From positions 186,001 to 250,000 of the forward strand of contig NZ_JABKKJ010000001.1 in the NCBI RefSeq assembly GCF_013166515.1: a stretch of DNA of 64,000 nucleotides, given 5' to 3'. This stretch comes from Xylanibacter caecicola. GTDB lineage: Bacteria > Bacteroidota > Bacteroidia > Bacteroidales > Bacteroidaceae. This document shows positions 57,401 through 64,000 of this stretch, piece by piece. Both the position numbers and the translations under genes were made by a program. The notes under the pieces were generated by a model. It was not told the DNA's origin. It ran no database searches and saw nothing but the letters and a program-made list of their open reading frames with translations. How positions within the stretch are numbered: position 1 is the first letter of the stretch; the number at the start of each line of letters is the position of its first letter.

Positions 57401-57759
57401 TTTATAACAAGCTTCACATCAAGAGTTCCGTCTTTCAGCGGAGTGAACTGATAATAACATCCTTTTGCCGGGATTTTTCCGTTGGGGTTGGAAACTCCGT
57501 CTGCCAGCTTTGCGTCGTCGCCACAGTTTACAGTATACACCGTTGTTTTATTAATTGTACGTGTGTAGCTTCTCCACACATTGCCTGTGGTATACGTATT
57601 GCCAAACAACATTTTCACATTTTCAGTACCAAACGGAATTGTAGAGGCATCTGCTGTGCCTATGAATTTTACCCTGAAAGTCTCAGAGTCTGCCTTAATC
57701 ATGCTGTTACAGCACAGCAGGAGTGCAGAAAAGACATAAACACGTAAAAACTTAAACAT
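54427..57759 (-). CDS. Large secreted repeat protein with type IX-like C-terminus
   Basis: 1110 residues with a signal peptide (about 1-23). Four related beta-rich modules lie at about 27-205, 208-380, 410-580 and 605-835. They share a GCYYQFTPLKDGTL-like start, a DENGN/DKDGNG segment, and endings such as RPGFAGYDFYPAG, RLGFAGYDFMPAG and KLGFCGLKFIPN. A segment at about 863-985 (WMPVTLPYSMTE, AGRPCFVKP) is also in the neighbouring lyase protein. The end, VIYDLNGRIV...GVYIVNGKKVTVK, resembles a type IX sorting signal. No catalytic domain recognised; adhesion or glycan binding is a guess. Confidence 0.82.
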   Translation of the reverse strand: MFKFLRVYVFSALLLCCNSMIKADSETFRVKFIGTADASTIPFGTENVKMLFGNTYTTGNVWRSYTRTINKTTVYTVNCGDDAKLADGVSNPNGKIPAKGCYYQFTPLKDGTLDVKLVIKTTQERNLYIIDENGNSIYNAVCVQDDNTQLPYSNNAFTIPNTTNAYRSINCRVNVSAGTTYYIYGGSTRPGFAGYDFYPAGATETLAFTKTDDANKYVGTTKTFDNTNVTLTLGEDGTADAAKQWKWENRVGDYVSYLSGTNASLTDNDIPASGCYTRYTAKTDGKLVVRLITKTGAGKSFKIIDKDGNGMPAVCIYEGKRLESTEAGTFTLPNDNVYHLILCEIYAKIEGDYYIYGVGTRLGFAGYDFMPAGTAESLEVDKDQKPGKTYQTLSRSEEKNAEDNSGTLQASLSLTPALYITLGNGTWSAPMTIESQKEDGYKLASHFEWEIIPDSKSVPTDGKDPNSYFFDGNENKSLPVKGAFYTITAMKSGTIYLYFDKDDKTKFGQLWITDSKGNPVEDYPNGIYDNKAEGGIALYNTTQSFMFHATAGTTYYIFNSQREWDGKSYNNPNRIRLAGVIYSDGETNITDNYYNIMNGNVHEVGDQIKIPGMVMTFGGQDKKNNIYTMAKQDDVFIAYKADDNVELRYGYATAGNETPTNELRNISGMGSNTFSPNTNTHSLPFYGTYYKFEPQCSGELTVHVLQNGALDLDENGVPNNDVVTKKELKVRPLYIADEKGNTINAKEVKVNGQLKFEHNGEYDFTSYENYNVYKEQWEKASKGNNFEISGNGDGGYVLINKAYCKYIFDVKPGKTYFVFTNSSKLGFCGLKFIPNENNTATPVTLYEKSTTEPLFTKDTDVTITYNRSFKADTWMPVTLPYSMTETQVERTFGEGTMVIYFDGIEGNTIKFKKHGYQMIVAGRPCFVKPTKSGTGFGPVSETDEAHNVEINKAVTNFNSGLAYVTIDGETIELDKNGKKDGTLNGKFNFTLNASYIKQEKALLPNDYYFGGDGKIYRTQEGENWDIKGYRSFFKCSDNTSGAKAILNGADFGEDSGTTAIDHVTADNGNVISANAVIYDLNGRIVKTNTEGLKDLVKGVYIVNGKKVTVK

Positions 57760-57843
57760 AAAAGGTTTTGTTTTTGTTAATTTTTTGTTAATAGAAAAGT
57801 TATAATTACATCACTTAAACCAGATTGCCTGATTATACCGCTG

Positions 57844-57872
57844 CAAATGTAAAGTAAAGGAATAACATTCAA
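57844..57872 (-). promoter_or_regulatory. Promoter of the secreted-protein / peptide run
   Basis: Minus-strand TTG (57872-57870), 18-bp spacer, TACATTTG (57851-57844). A run of eight C (57876-57883) lies just upstream of the -33 position. The leader to the ATG at 57759 is about 80 nt. Confidence 0.6.
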
Positions 57873-58064
57873 TTACCCCCCCCGTTAATGAGTGTTAACG
57901 AATGTATTTGTATGTAAATAAAAATCCCGTTTGAATTATTTTACCATTATTTTAATACAAAAATCATAGTTTGGAGAATGGTATTTTTTGACAATTTACC
58001 ATTTTTTATCATTCTGTTGTATTAAAAATATATACCCCGGCAGTTGCTCCGGAAGCGGCAACGC

Positions 58065-58120
58065 AGGTGTGTCAGAATGCAGGATATTTTCATCCTACAG
58101 ATGTCTTACATTCTGAAACA
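58065..58120. repeat. Short inverted repeat with E2-like ends
   Basis: AGGTGTGTCAGAATG (58065-58079) pairs with CATTCTGAAACA (58109-58120); an inner AGGAT/ATCCT stem follows. The outer ends resemble those of element E2 (62424-62572). The surrounding 599-bp gap (57760-58358) otherwise holds AT-rich DNA, a promoter and repeat B4. Confidence 0.55.
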
Positions 58121-58205
58121 TGGTCTTTGAGGCTCTGAAAGGCGGTCTTTTGGAAGCTAAGAGATGACCTCTTGGACGCCAAAAGACCGCCTTTTGGAAA
58201 CCGGG
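58121..58205. repeat. Family B 22-bp-period dyad array, copy B4
   Basis: Units start at 58125, 58147, 58169 and 58191, exactly 22 bp apart, for example CTTTTGGAAGCTAAGAG, with spacers GCGGT, ATGAC and ACCGC. Confidence 0.88.
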
Positions 58206-58358
58206 CTGCCGTGACAGAAAACCGTAAGAAAAAGCACCTGAAATGTAACAGACCGGAACATCCGTGCCCGTTCATGCCTGTTGTAACCCTGCCAACAGGA
58301 ATGAGGCATGAACGCCCGGTACGGGAATGTGTGCAGGGAGATGCCTTGACAGGCAAGT

Positions 58359-60599
58359 TTAAGCATAAGAGTGCATGCCTCCGAGAAAGTAGTTCACGCC
58401 GAAATATGTCATCAGTATGGTGAGAAACGCGGCAGTCATGAAGGCATGGAAAAACATGGGGCGGCGCATCTGCGGTATGGAACGGTGATGTACGGCACAT
58501 CCGTAGACCATGAAGACAATGAGCGCCCATACCTCTTTCGGGTCCCAGCTCCAGTAGGTGCCCCATGACACGTTTGCCCATACGGCACCTATGAATATGC
58601 CCGCACCGAGCGTCGCAAGTGCGGGATAGAGGAAAAGGAGTGAAAGCAGGCGCAGTGCCTCCATGTCCGTGGCTGTCTCCACGCCGGTCCCTTTGCGTGC
58701 GGCATGCAGCGTGAGTGCCGTCATGCCGCAGACGAATGTCAGCGACAGCAGTGCGAACGCCATCATTATCATGGATACGTGTATGCTGAGCAGCGGCGAC
58801 GACAACACGGGCATGACGTGGGTTATCTGCGGGTCCATGCCGCTGATATGCGCCACGAGCAGGAAGAGGCCCGACAGAAGGAAGCCGAATGTCTGCATTA
58901 TCCTGAAACGGCGGTAAGTGACTATGGACACAAACTGTATGCACCATGCCATGAGCAGCATTGTCTCGTATCCGTTAGCCATCGGTATCGTGCCGCTGAC
59001 AATCCAGCGCAGTGCCCCGCAGACGGTCAGCGCGGCGAAAGATGCAGCCATTACAGCCGTTGCGGCATGGCTGTACAGCTTCTGCCTGTAGCGTTCCGTG
59101 TTTCTGTGCGTAAGCCGGAATATGGCGGCAGCAAGCGTGACAAGCCCCATGGCGAGGTTTACCATAAAGAGGATTTTTGCAAACGGTATGGCGTTGTAAA
59201 TCCTTTCTGCCGTTATCCTGTTCTTGCCTGGCAGGGAGTTGCCGCCGTTCTTGTGCTGGTATCTTATCATCTTGTCTGTCACGGCACGGAAGCCTGCCGT
59301 GTCTGCCGCCATGACATACTGGTAGAGCAGCGTGAACACATTCTGTATATATGCCTTTTGCGTCTCATCCATGCCGGCGGGCAGTTTGCCTGTTGGTGCA
59401 TGCCACACCGTGTGCCCGCTGCTGTCCGTGCACGGGAATACCTTCAGCAGCGTGCCGCGGCGCAGGTTCATTACCAGTTGCAGCCTGTCGTCCATGTCAG
59501 CAACGTTTCTGTGGAACTCGTCGTCTGCCCCCTTGTAATATTCCTGAAGATACGGACCTATGGTATATCCGCCCATATCACGGTTGAAGAAAGTGTTCAC
59601 GCTGACATAACCGGGCAGCTGCAGCCGCGACTTCATTGCACCGCCTTTCATCCTTATAACCGGTTCGTTGCTCCATTCGTCGCCATAGAATATAAATCCT
59701 GTCAGCACCTGCTCTGCCGTGTATCCTTTATAGCTTGTGTCACCGTACAGCTTTTTGGTAAAGTCTATGGCGAATGTCTGCATCGGGCAGATGCGGTTGT
59801 TGTAGAGGATGTTAAGCTGCCCGAACTTCCCTGCCACGTCTTTGGGCCGTGCCGGAACCGCAGACACTGTATGGACTCCGGCGGCAGACAATATCATGAT
59901 GAGCGCGCCCCTGCGCAGCAGCGGATGCCGCAGCAGGCGGCGGAAACCGCCCCTGGGGTCGGCAAGCATCCATGCCAGCGAAAGGAAGAGCAGGGCATAT
60001 CCCGTGTAGGTTACGGGTATTCCCCACGGATCGGAGCTGACGGCGAGCACGCTCCCTTGCCCGTCCTCATCGTATGATGCCTGATACAGCCGCATGGAAT
60101 TGTGCGATAATATCTTGTTCATCGACACTTTGTGCCGTGTCTTGCCGCCGTTGTCCCTGACGGTCACCACAGACACATAGTCTGCGGCAGCCTCCGTCCC
60201 TTCGTGATAGTCAATGTAGAACGAGTCGAGGCTTATCTCGAACGGCAACGTCAGTTCTTCCGTATTTCCGTTGCCGCAGTCTGCATAATACCTGCCGGCT
60301 GTTTCGCCGCAGCGCAGATGCAGGCTTCCGTGCCGTGCCGACACGCGGGTGAGCATGGCTCCAAGCAGTATTATGGCAAACGAAAGATGAAGGGCTGTAG
60401 CGGAGCGGCGTCTCACATGCGACCTGACAAAATATATTATTCCGGCAGCGGCAAGCAGCCCCCATGCCGCCGTGAACCACCATGCACCGTATATGCGCAG
60501 GTGTACAAACTCCGTACCGTACCATTTTTCAATGAAAGTTGCAGTGCCCATACATATTATAATAAGGCAATATAGGGAAATGACAGTCTTCCGGATCAT
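58359..60599 (-). CDS. Cytochrome c maturation protein CcsBA (ResB-ResC fusion)
   Basis: System II cytochrome c synthetase: moves haem across the inner membrane and attaches it to CxxCH motifs. The N-terminal half has membrane segments and a large periplasmic loop (ResB/CcsB-like). The C-terminal half is a multi-span CcsA domain with the haem-binding tryptophan-rich motif WGTYWSWDPKEVWAL about 70 residues from the end. Start set at 60599 (MIRKTVISLYCL), giving 746 residues; an in-frame ATG 28 codons upstream adds a sequence unlike a membrane-protein start. It lies 94 bp downstream of a di-haem protein gene that needs exactly this activity. Confidence 0.9.
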   Translation of the reverse strand: MIRKTVISLYCLIIICMGTATFIEKWYGTEFVHLRIYGAWWFTAAWGLLAAAGIIYFVRSHVRRRSATALHLSFAIILLGAMLTRVSARHGSLHLRCGETAGRYYADCGNGNTEELTLPFEISLDSFYIDYHEGTEAAADYVSVVTVRDNGGKTRHKVSMNKILSHNSMRLYQASYDEDGQGSVLAVSSDPWGIPVTYTGYALLFLSLAWMLADPRGGFRRLLRHPLLRRGALIMILSAAGVHTVSAVPARPKDVAGKFGQLNILYNNRICPMQTFAIDFTKKLYGDTSYKGYTAEQVLTGFIFYGDEWSNEPVIRMKGGAMKSRLQLPGYVSVNTFFNRDMGGYTIGPYLQEYYKGADDEFHRNVADMDDRLQLVMNLRRGTLLKVFPCTDSSGHTVWHAPTGKLPAGMDETQKAYIQNVFTLLYQYVMAADTAGFRAVTDKMIRYQHKNGGNSLPGKNRITAERIYNAIPFAKILFMVNLAMGLVTLAAAIFRLTHRNTERYRQKLYSHAATAVMAASFAALTVCGALRWIVSGTIPMANGYETMLLMAWCIQFVSIVTYRRFRIMQTFGFLLSGLFLLVAHISGMDPQITHVMPVLSSPLLSIHVSMIMMAFALLSLTFVCGMTALTLHAARKGTGVETATDMEALRLLSLLFLYPALATLGAGIFIGAVWANVSWGTYWSWDPKEVWALIVFMVYGCAVHHRSIPQMRRPMFFHAFMTAAFLTILMTYFGVNYFLGGMHSYA

Positions 60600-60693
60600 A
60601 TATATCTGGCTTGTGTGGTTATGAAAGAGATATGCCGGAATATATAAAGATGCCTTTGCTGGCATGTATATATATCCCGGCATGTCATCATGG

Positions 60694-62370
60694 TTATATG
60701 GACCTCAGGAATTTCACGACAGCGTCGCGGTCGCGCTTGCTTAGGTTGTAGAATTTCAGCGTAGACTCATAGGCATCGGAGTTCTTGCTGTATCCGTGCC
60801 ACATTATTGCCTCTATCTCGTTGCGTGCGCGGCAGTCGTGCAGCCGGTCCTCAGCTCCGGTGTTGACCATTGACAGTCCGCGTCCCCACAGCGGTGTCGT
60901 GCGGCACCATGAGCCGTGTATGCCGTTCTTCATGAACAGGCGGTGCTGTATCATGTCGGTATACGGATATATCTTCTGCCTGGGATATTTGGGAAGCTCG
61001 CGTCCGCCGATACATGCCGGTGCCCAGTAGTCGTCGCTGCCTGTTGTCCATGACGGGCGGTGGCATGTGGCACACCCTATCTGCATGAAGACCTTCTTTC
61101 CCTGCTGTACCTCGCTGTCGTTGAGGTTGCGTGCGCGCGGTATTGACAGTCCGCGGTGCCACACAAGGAACGAGTAGTAGTTGTCGTCAGACATGTCAGG
61201 GGTGAAGTTGTGCCAGCGGTTGTCAAACTGGTTGGTCTTTGGAGAGAGCAGGTTCTTCACCGCATCGGCTATTCCCTCGTCCGTTCCGTCGGCATAATAT
61301 GGAGACGCGGGGTTTGCCTTTATGCTGCTTATCACCGAGCTGTTCTTCGACATTGCGTTTGCCCACGCGTCGGTGGTGTAAAGATACGGGCGGTCGCTGC
61401 GGCTCACGTTGGGTATGTTCCAGATGGCGTTTGCACCGGCACCGTCCTGCAGCGAGGCACGTGTCATGGCGTATGTGAAACGCTTTATCTTCTTCTGTCC
61501 GTCGGCAAGCGTGTACCATGCCCCTGCCGCCCAGTCGTTTGCAGCCTTGTCCCAGAAGTTAGGGTTCAGTTCAGCATACTTTGCCTCTTCCATATACTGC
61601 TTCTTTATATCCTCCTCGGGTATGGCGTCGAGCAGTCCCGTACCGATGATGCCGATTGTAGACTCAAGGCGGAAGGCAAGATTGGTCGGCACGGGGTCTG
61701 TATTGAAGGCACTTGCCGGGATGTTCAGTTCCGGATAGATAAGCTCATACTTCTCGCCGTCGGGGAATGCCATTGGTATGCCGCTCTCCATTGCCGTGAT
61801 GTTTTTCCATTCCAGCTGTATCTGCTCTTCCTCTATAGGAGGCAGGAAAGGCGATGTTGCCCTTGTCTGCGGCATGCCCGTAACCTCCGTGATGTACGGA
61901 CCGTCGTCGCTGTTGTCGCCGTCTGCGGGATGATATACCACGAGCAGATATCCGTTTCCCCATTCTGCCGTATATTTGTTCACACGCTTCCCGTGCCCGT
62001 ATCCCGGGTGGCAGTCAAGGCACGACTTGCGGACATACGCCGGACCGAGGCCGTTGAATGGCGGCGTGTCTGTCGTTACGTTGCGCTCAAAGAACAGTTC
62101 GCCACGGTTAAAGTGGTCCGTCAGTCCCATTTGCGTCACGGCGGGAGTCTCGTCCTCATAGCATCCCGCCGTTACGTTGCCGGTCGTTCCGAGTTCGCCT
62201 CCGGGATACCATTCAGACGCTTCAAAGTTTCCCACAGCCTTGCCTATGAAGTTTACGTCGTCCGTATTGCCGGCACCGGGGTTGATGTTGTCGTCGTCTG
62301 AACACGACAACAGCGACATGCCCAGCATGCCGCCTACAAGCAGAAGGCTTGTTCCTTTTCTTAAATTCAT
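60694..62370 (-). CDS. Di-haem oxidoreductase lipoprotein (COG3488-type)
   Basis: Exported c-type cytochrome of the 'thiol oxidoreductase' / di-haem peroxidase-like family. It has a lipobox SLLSC (Cys about 23) and two haem-attachment sites: CLDCH near residue 117 and CATCH near residue 433. The protein is 558 residues and ends KFLRSI. Family members lie beside imelysin-like genes in iron-regulated loci, as here. Electron donor and acceptor are unknown. Confidence 0.88.
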   Translation of the reverse strand: MNLRKGTSLLLVGGMLGMSLLSCSDDDNINPGAGNTDDVNFIGKAVGNFEASEWYPGGELGTTGNVTAGCYEDETPAVTQMGLTDHFNRGELFFERNVTTDTPPFNGLGPAYVRKSCLDCHPGYGHGKRVNKYTAEWGNGYLLVVYHPADGDNSDDGPYITEVTGMPQTRATSPFLPPIEEEQIQLEWKNITAMESGIPMAFPDGEKYELIYPELNIPASAFNTDPVPTNLAFRLESTIGIIGTGLLDAIPEEDIKKQYMEEAKYAELNPNFWDKAANDWAAGAWYTLADGQKKIKRFTYAMTRASLQDGAGANAIWNIPNVSRSDRPYLYTTDAWANAMSKNSSVISSIKANPASPYYADGTDEGIADAVKNLLSPKTNQFDNRWHNFTPDMSDDNYYSFLVWHRGLSIPRARNLNDSEVQQGKKVFMQIGCATCHRPSWTTGSDDYWAPACIGGRELPKYPRQKIYPYTDMIQHRLFMKNGIHGSWCRTTPLWGRGLSMVNTGAEDRLHDCRARNEIEAIMWHGYSKNSDAYESTLKFYNLSKRDRDAVVKFLRSI

Positions 62371-62423
62371 GTTTCCTTGGTTTATTTATATGTTCTTTTG
62401 TCTGATAAGGAATATTAGCCATG

Positions 62424-62572
62424 AGGGTGTGTCAAAATACTCATACAGCAACCTGTAGGGACATATTCTTGTATTTGTCCGCTTATAACAGATTGATTTT
62501 CAGTATTTATTTGACGGACAAATACAAGAATATGTCCCTACAGGTTGGAAGAGTTGAATTTTGAAACACCCT
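62424..62572. repeat. MITE-like element E2 with terminal and internal inverted repeats
   Basis: Outer ends AGGGTGTGTCAAAAT (62424-62438) and its complement (62558-62572) match at 14 of 15 positions. Inside, 31-bp arms at 62451-62481 and 62515-62545 are perfect reverse complements (starting ACCTGTAGGG). 149 bp in all, no open frame, no clear target duplication. It fills most of the 228-bp gap between the imelysin-like and di-haem genes. Confidence 0.85.
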
Positions 62573-62598
62573 GCAAATGACCGGTATGGATATCCGTG

Positions 62599-63840
62599 TC
62601 AGTTTCTTGCAATCCACTGCGCAGCCTCGTTCAGCTTCTCGTCGAGGTCGCCGATGGCGTCCATTGCCGTCTTTACGTATGCCGCGTTGGGAGCGTCCAC
62701 GAATGCCGTTCCGCTGTTGCGGCATGCCGTCAGTGCTGTCAGTGCGCCGTTAAGCCTTGCATTAAGCTCTGCGGCAATGTCAGGATTGTGCTGCGTAAGA
62801 TATGCCATTACCGACTCGCGGTGCCACGTTGTGCCGTCGATGTTGCCGTAAAGGCTGTTCTTTATGCTGATGATATTGTCGTAGAAGTCGAGGAACGACT
62901 TCTTGCTGTAAGGCGACTCTATGTAGTTTACGTCATCGCCGCGGTATGCCTGACCCATCTTCTGGTCTGACACTTCCTGCGCGATGTTGGCACATCCGGC
63001 GACGAGAATTGTCGTTGTCACATTGCGCCATGTGGTGTATGTGCTTCCCGCCTTGCCCGCATTGAGCATGTCTTCGCCGAAGCTGAGCCCGTTGCCGTTC
63101 ACCGTTGTGTTGAACTCACATTCCTCCACACGGTCTATGTGGCTTGCAGGTGCCTTGTCGCCCATCCACGAAACCTCGAGCTGGAAGCACTTGTCGCGCA
63201 GGTCTCCTGCCACGGCTGTGGCGAAGATTAGTTCCTGCTCTCCCGTCACCGTCCTGCCGGCAAAGGCGTTGTCGGTCTCGTTGCTGCGGAGCTCGGCAAG
63301 CGTGCGGTTGCGTCCGTCACGGAAGATGATGAACTCTATGCCGTGGAAGCCGAGCAGGCTCTCGCCGAGTCCGGTGCGTGCATACTCTATGCCGTCTTCT
63401 CCGTCAAGGGTGTTTACCTTCTCGCTGTTGCTCAGGTCTATGGCAAGCTGTGTCACGTTGAGAGGCCATGTGTCGATGTGGGGGTCGATGCCGAATGTCG
63501 TTGCCGGACCGAAGAGGAACGCTTCAGACTTCTCCCATGCGGCGCGCGCTGCGAGGAACGTCGTGCAGATATTGTCAATGTCATTCTGTGTAAGGGTGTT
63601 TGCCCTGAACTTTGACTTTGCCTCATCAAGCTGTTCGTAAAGCCTTTCGGTCTGCGAGGCAAGCTCGCCGTACGTAACGTATATCACGTCGTTTACGTAT
63701 CTGCCTGTAAGGGCGGACAGTTCGGAGTCCTTTGCGGAGAAGTCGTCGCCTCCGCCGTTGTCATCGCTGCACGATGATAGACTGAAAGTCAAGAGCACTC
63801 CCATCATGAGTGCCTTGGAAATACTGGATAGTTTTTTCAT
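62599..63840 (-). CDS. Imelysin-like (IrpA/EfeO-type) lipoprotein
   Basis: Periplasm-facing or surface lipoprotein of the imelysin/M75-like group, linked to iron uptake rather than proteolysis. It has a lipobox LSSCS (Cys about 24) and an all-helical body. The conserved GxHxxE motif is present as GFHGIEF, as is a DPHIDTWPLN segment. The ATG at 63840 (MKKLSSISKAL) gives 413 residues; an upstream in-frame ATG at 63885 overlaps the preceding gene's end and adds a non-signal stretch. It sits between an outer-membrane protein and the di-haem oxidoreductase. Confidence 0.87.
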   Translation of the reverse strand: MKKLSSISKALMMGVLLTFSLSSCSDDNGGGDDFSAKDSELSALTGRYVNDVIYVTYGELASQTERLYEQLDEAKSKFRANTLTQNDIDNICTTFLAARAAWEKSEAFLFGPATTFGIDPHIDTWPLNVTQLAIDLSNSEKVNTLDGEDGIEYARTGLGESLLGFHGIEFIIFRDGRNRTLAELRSNETDNAFAGRTVTGEQELIFATAVAGDLRDKCFQLEVSWMGDKAPASHIDRVEECEFNTTVNGNGLSFGEDMLNAGKAGSTYTTWRNVTTTILVAGCANIAQEVSDQKMGQAYRGDDVNYIESPYSKKSFLDFYDNIISIKNSLYGNIDGTTWHRESVMAYLTQHNPDIAAELNARLNGALTALTACRNSGTAFVDAPNAAYVKTAMDAIGDLDEKLNEAAQWIARN

Positions 63841-63859
63841 TGTCTGTATATTAATTTGT

Positions 63860-64000
63860 TTATAAGAAAAATCCTTCGTATGCAACGCCTATCGATACCG
63901 ACGGCTCATTGTTGTATCCGCTTTTGAGGAAACGGTGCGAGTATTCCGCCTTAACGGCTACCTGCGGCAGCGGATAATAGTTCAGTCCGGCTGCTATTCT
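63860..64000 (-). CDS. C-terminal end of a probable outer-membrane beta-barrel protein (5' end outside window)
   Basis: 46 codons are visible before the TAA at 63862-63860, reading ...GLNYYPLPQVAVKAEYSH... and ending SIGVAYEGFFL. Alternating hydrophobic residues and aromatic girdles are typical of the last strands of porin-like barrels. It ends 19 bp before the imelysin-like ATG, so it is likely the upstream operon member. Identity of the full protein cannot be told. Confidence 0.6.
   Translation of the reverse strand, partial: RIAAGLNYYPLPQVAVKAEYSHRFLKSGYNNEPSVSIGVAYEGFFL

Noticed and set aside
50384..58000. Genomic island integrated at tRNA-Val
   Set aside because: Secreted-protein genes follow the tRNA, but no integrase is present and no second copy of the tRNA 3' end was seen in the window.
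58704..60077. Long plus-strand open frame (457 codons) opposite ccsBA
   Set aside because: Composition is His/Arg/Cys-rich with no domain; it is the antisense shadow of a GC-rich coding region with clear CcsBA motifs.

Overview
The window looks like a chromosomal segment of a Bacteroidota bacterium, most likely Prevotella/Segatella-like. The evidence is the gene content: glycine-lipid acyltransferases, a Bacteroidota-type FtsL, DUF4292 and OstA-like envelope proteins, and secreted proteins with C-termini resembling type IX secretion signals. Many genes also carry the Bacteroidota -7 promoter element TAnnTTTG upstream. No plasmid, phage, transposase or integrase gene was found.

Layout. (1) 1-14.4 kb, minus strand: the division/cell-wall (dcw) cluster, transcribed mraZ-rsmH-ftsL-ftsI-murE-mraY-murD-ftsW-murG-murC-ftsQ-ftsA and running off the left edge. 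The mraZ promoter has three 10-bp tandem repeats that look like an MraZ operator. (2) 14.7-16.6 kb: a two-gene acyltransferase operon resembling the glycine-lipid genes glsA/glsB. (3) 17-23.9 kb: dgt and dut face away from each other (nucleotide pool sanitation). They are followed by a TPR lipoprotein, a DUF4292 lipoprotein and an EnvC-like amidase activator, then a convergent HIT gene. (4) 24.8-29.6 kb: yceD-rpmF-fabH, era, der and a small lipoprotein. (5) 29.8-32.6 kb: mlaE-mlaF opposed to lptB (lipid and LPS transport). (6) 32.9-38.6 kb: tig, clpP, clpX, recQ. (7) 39.1-50.2 kb: a secreted pectate lyase; guaB; an envelope-biogenesis run (two parvulin-type isomerases, an OstA-like protein) that ends in mutL; a highly expressed OmpA-family porin; then tRNA-Val. 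(8) 50.7-57.8 kb, minus strand: two large secreted proteins, each followed after exactly 9 bp by a very short gene. The two short products share an N-terminal motif but have different acidic or Gly/Pro-rich tails. This is the most unusual gene arrangement here. (9) 58.4-64 kb, minus strand: an outer-membrane barrel end, an imelysin-like lipoprotein, a di-haem c-type oxidoreductase and a CcsBA cytochrome c maturation protein, which together look like one iron/haem envelope module.

The intergenic DNA is rich in repeats. Family A (4 copies) has long GATA-rich inverted arms around a conserved core with a GNRA-tetraloop hairpin. Family B (4 copies) consists of 17-bp dyads repeated at an exact 22-bp period. 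There is also a palindromic leader in front of lptB, two related MITE-like inverted repeats, and a CCATGG-centred inverted pair. None is explained by the genes around it.

All functional calls come from reading motifs and context; no database search was possible.
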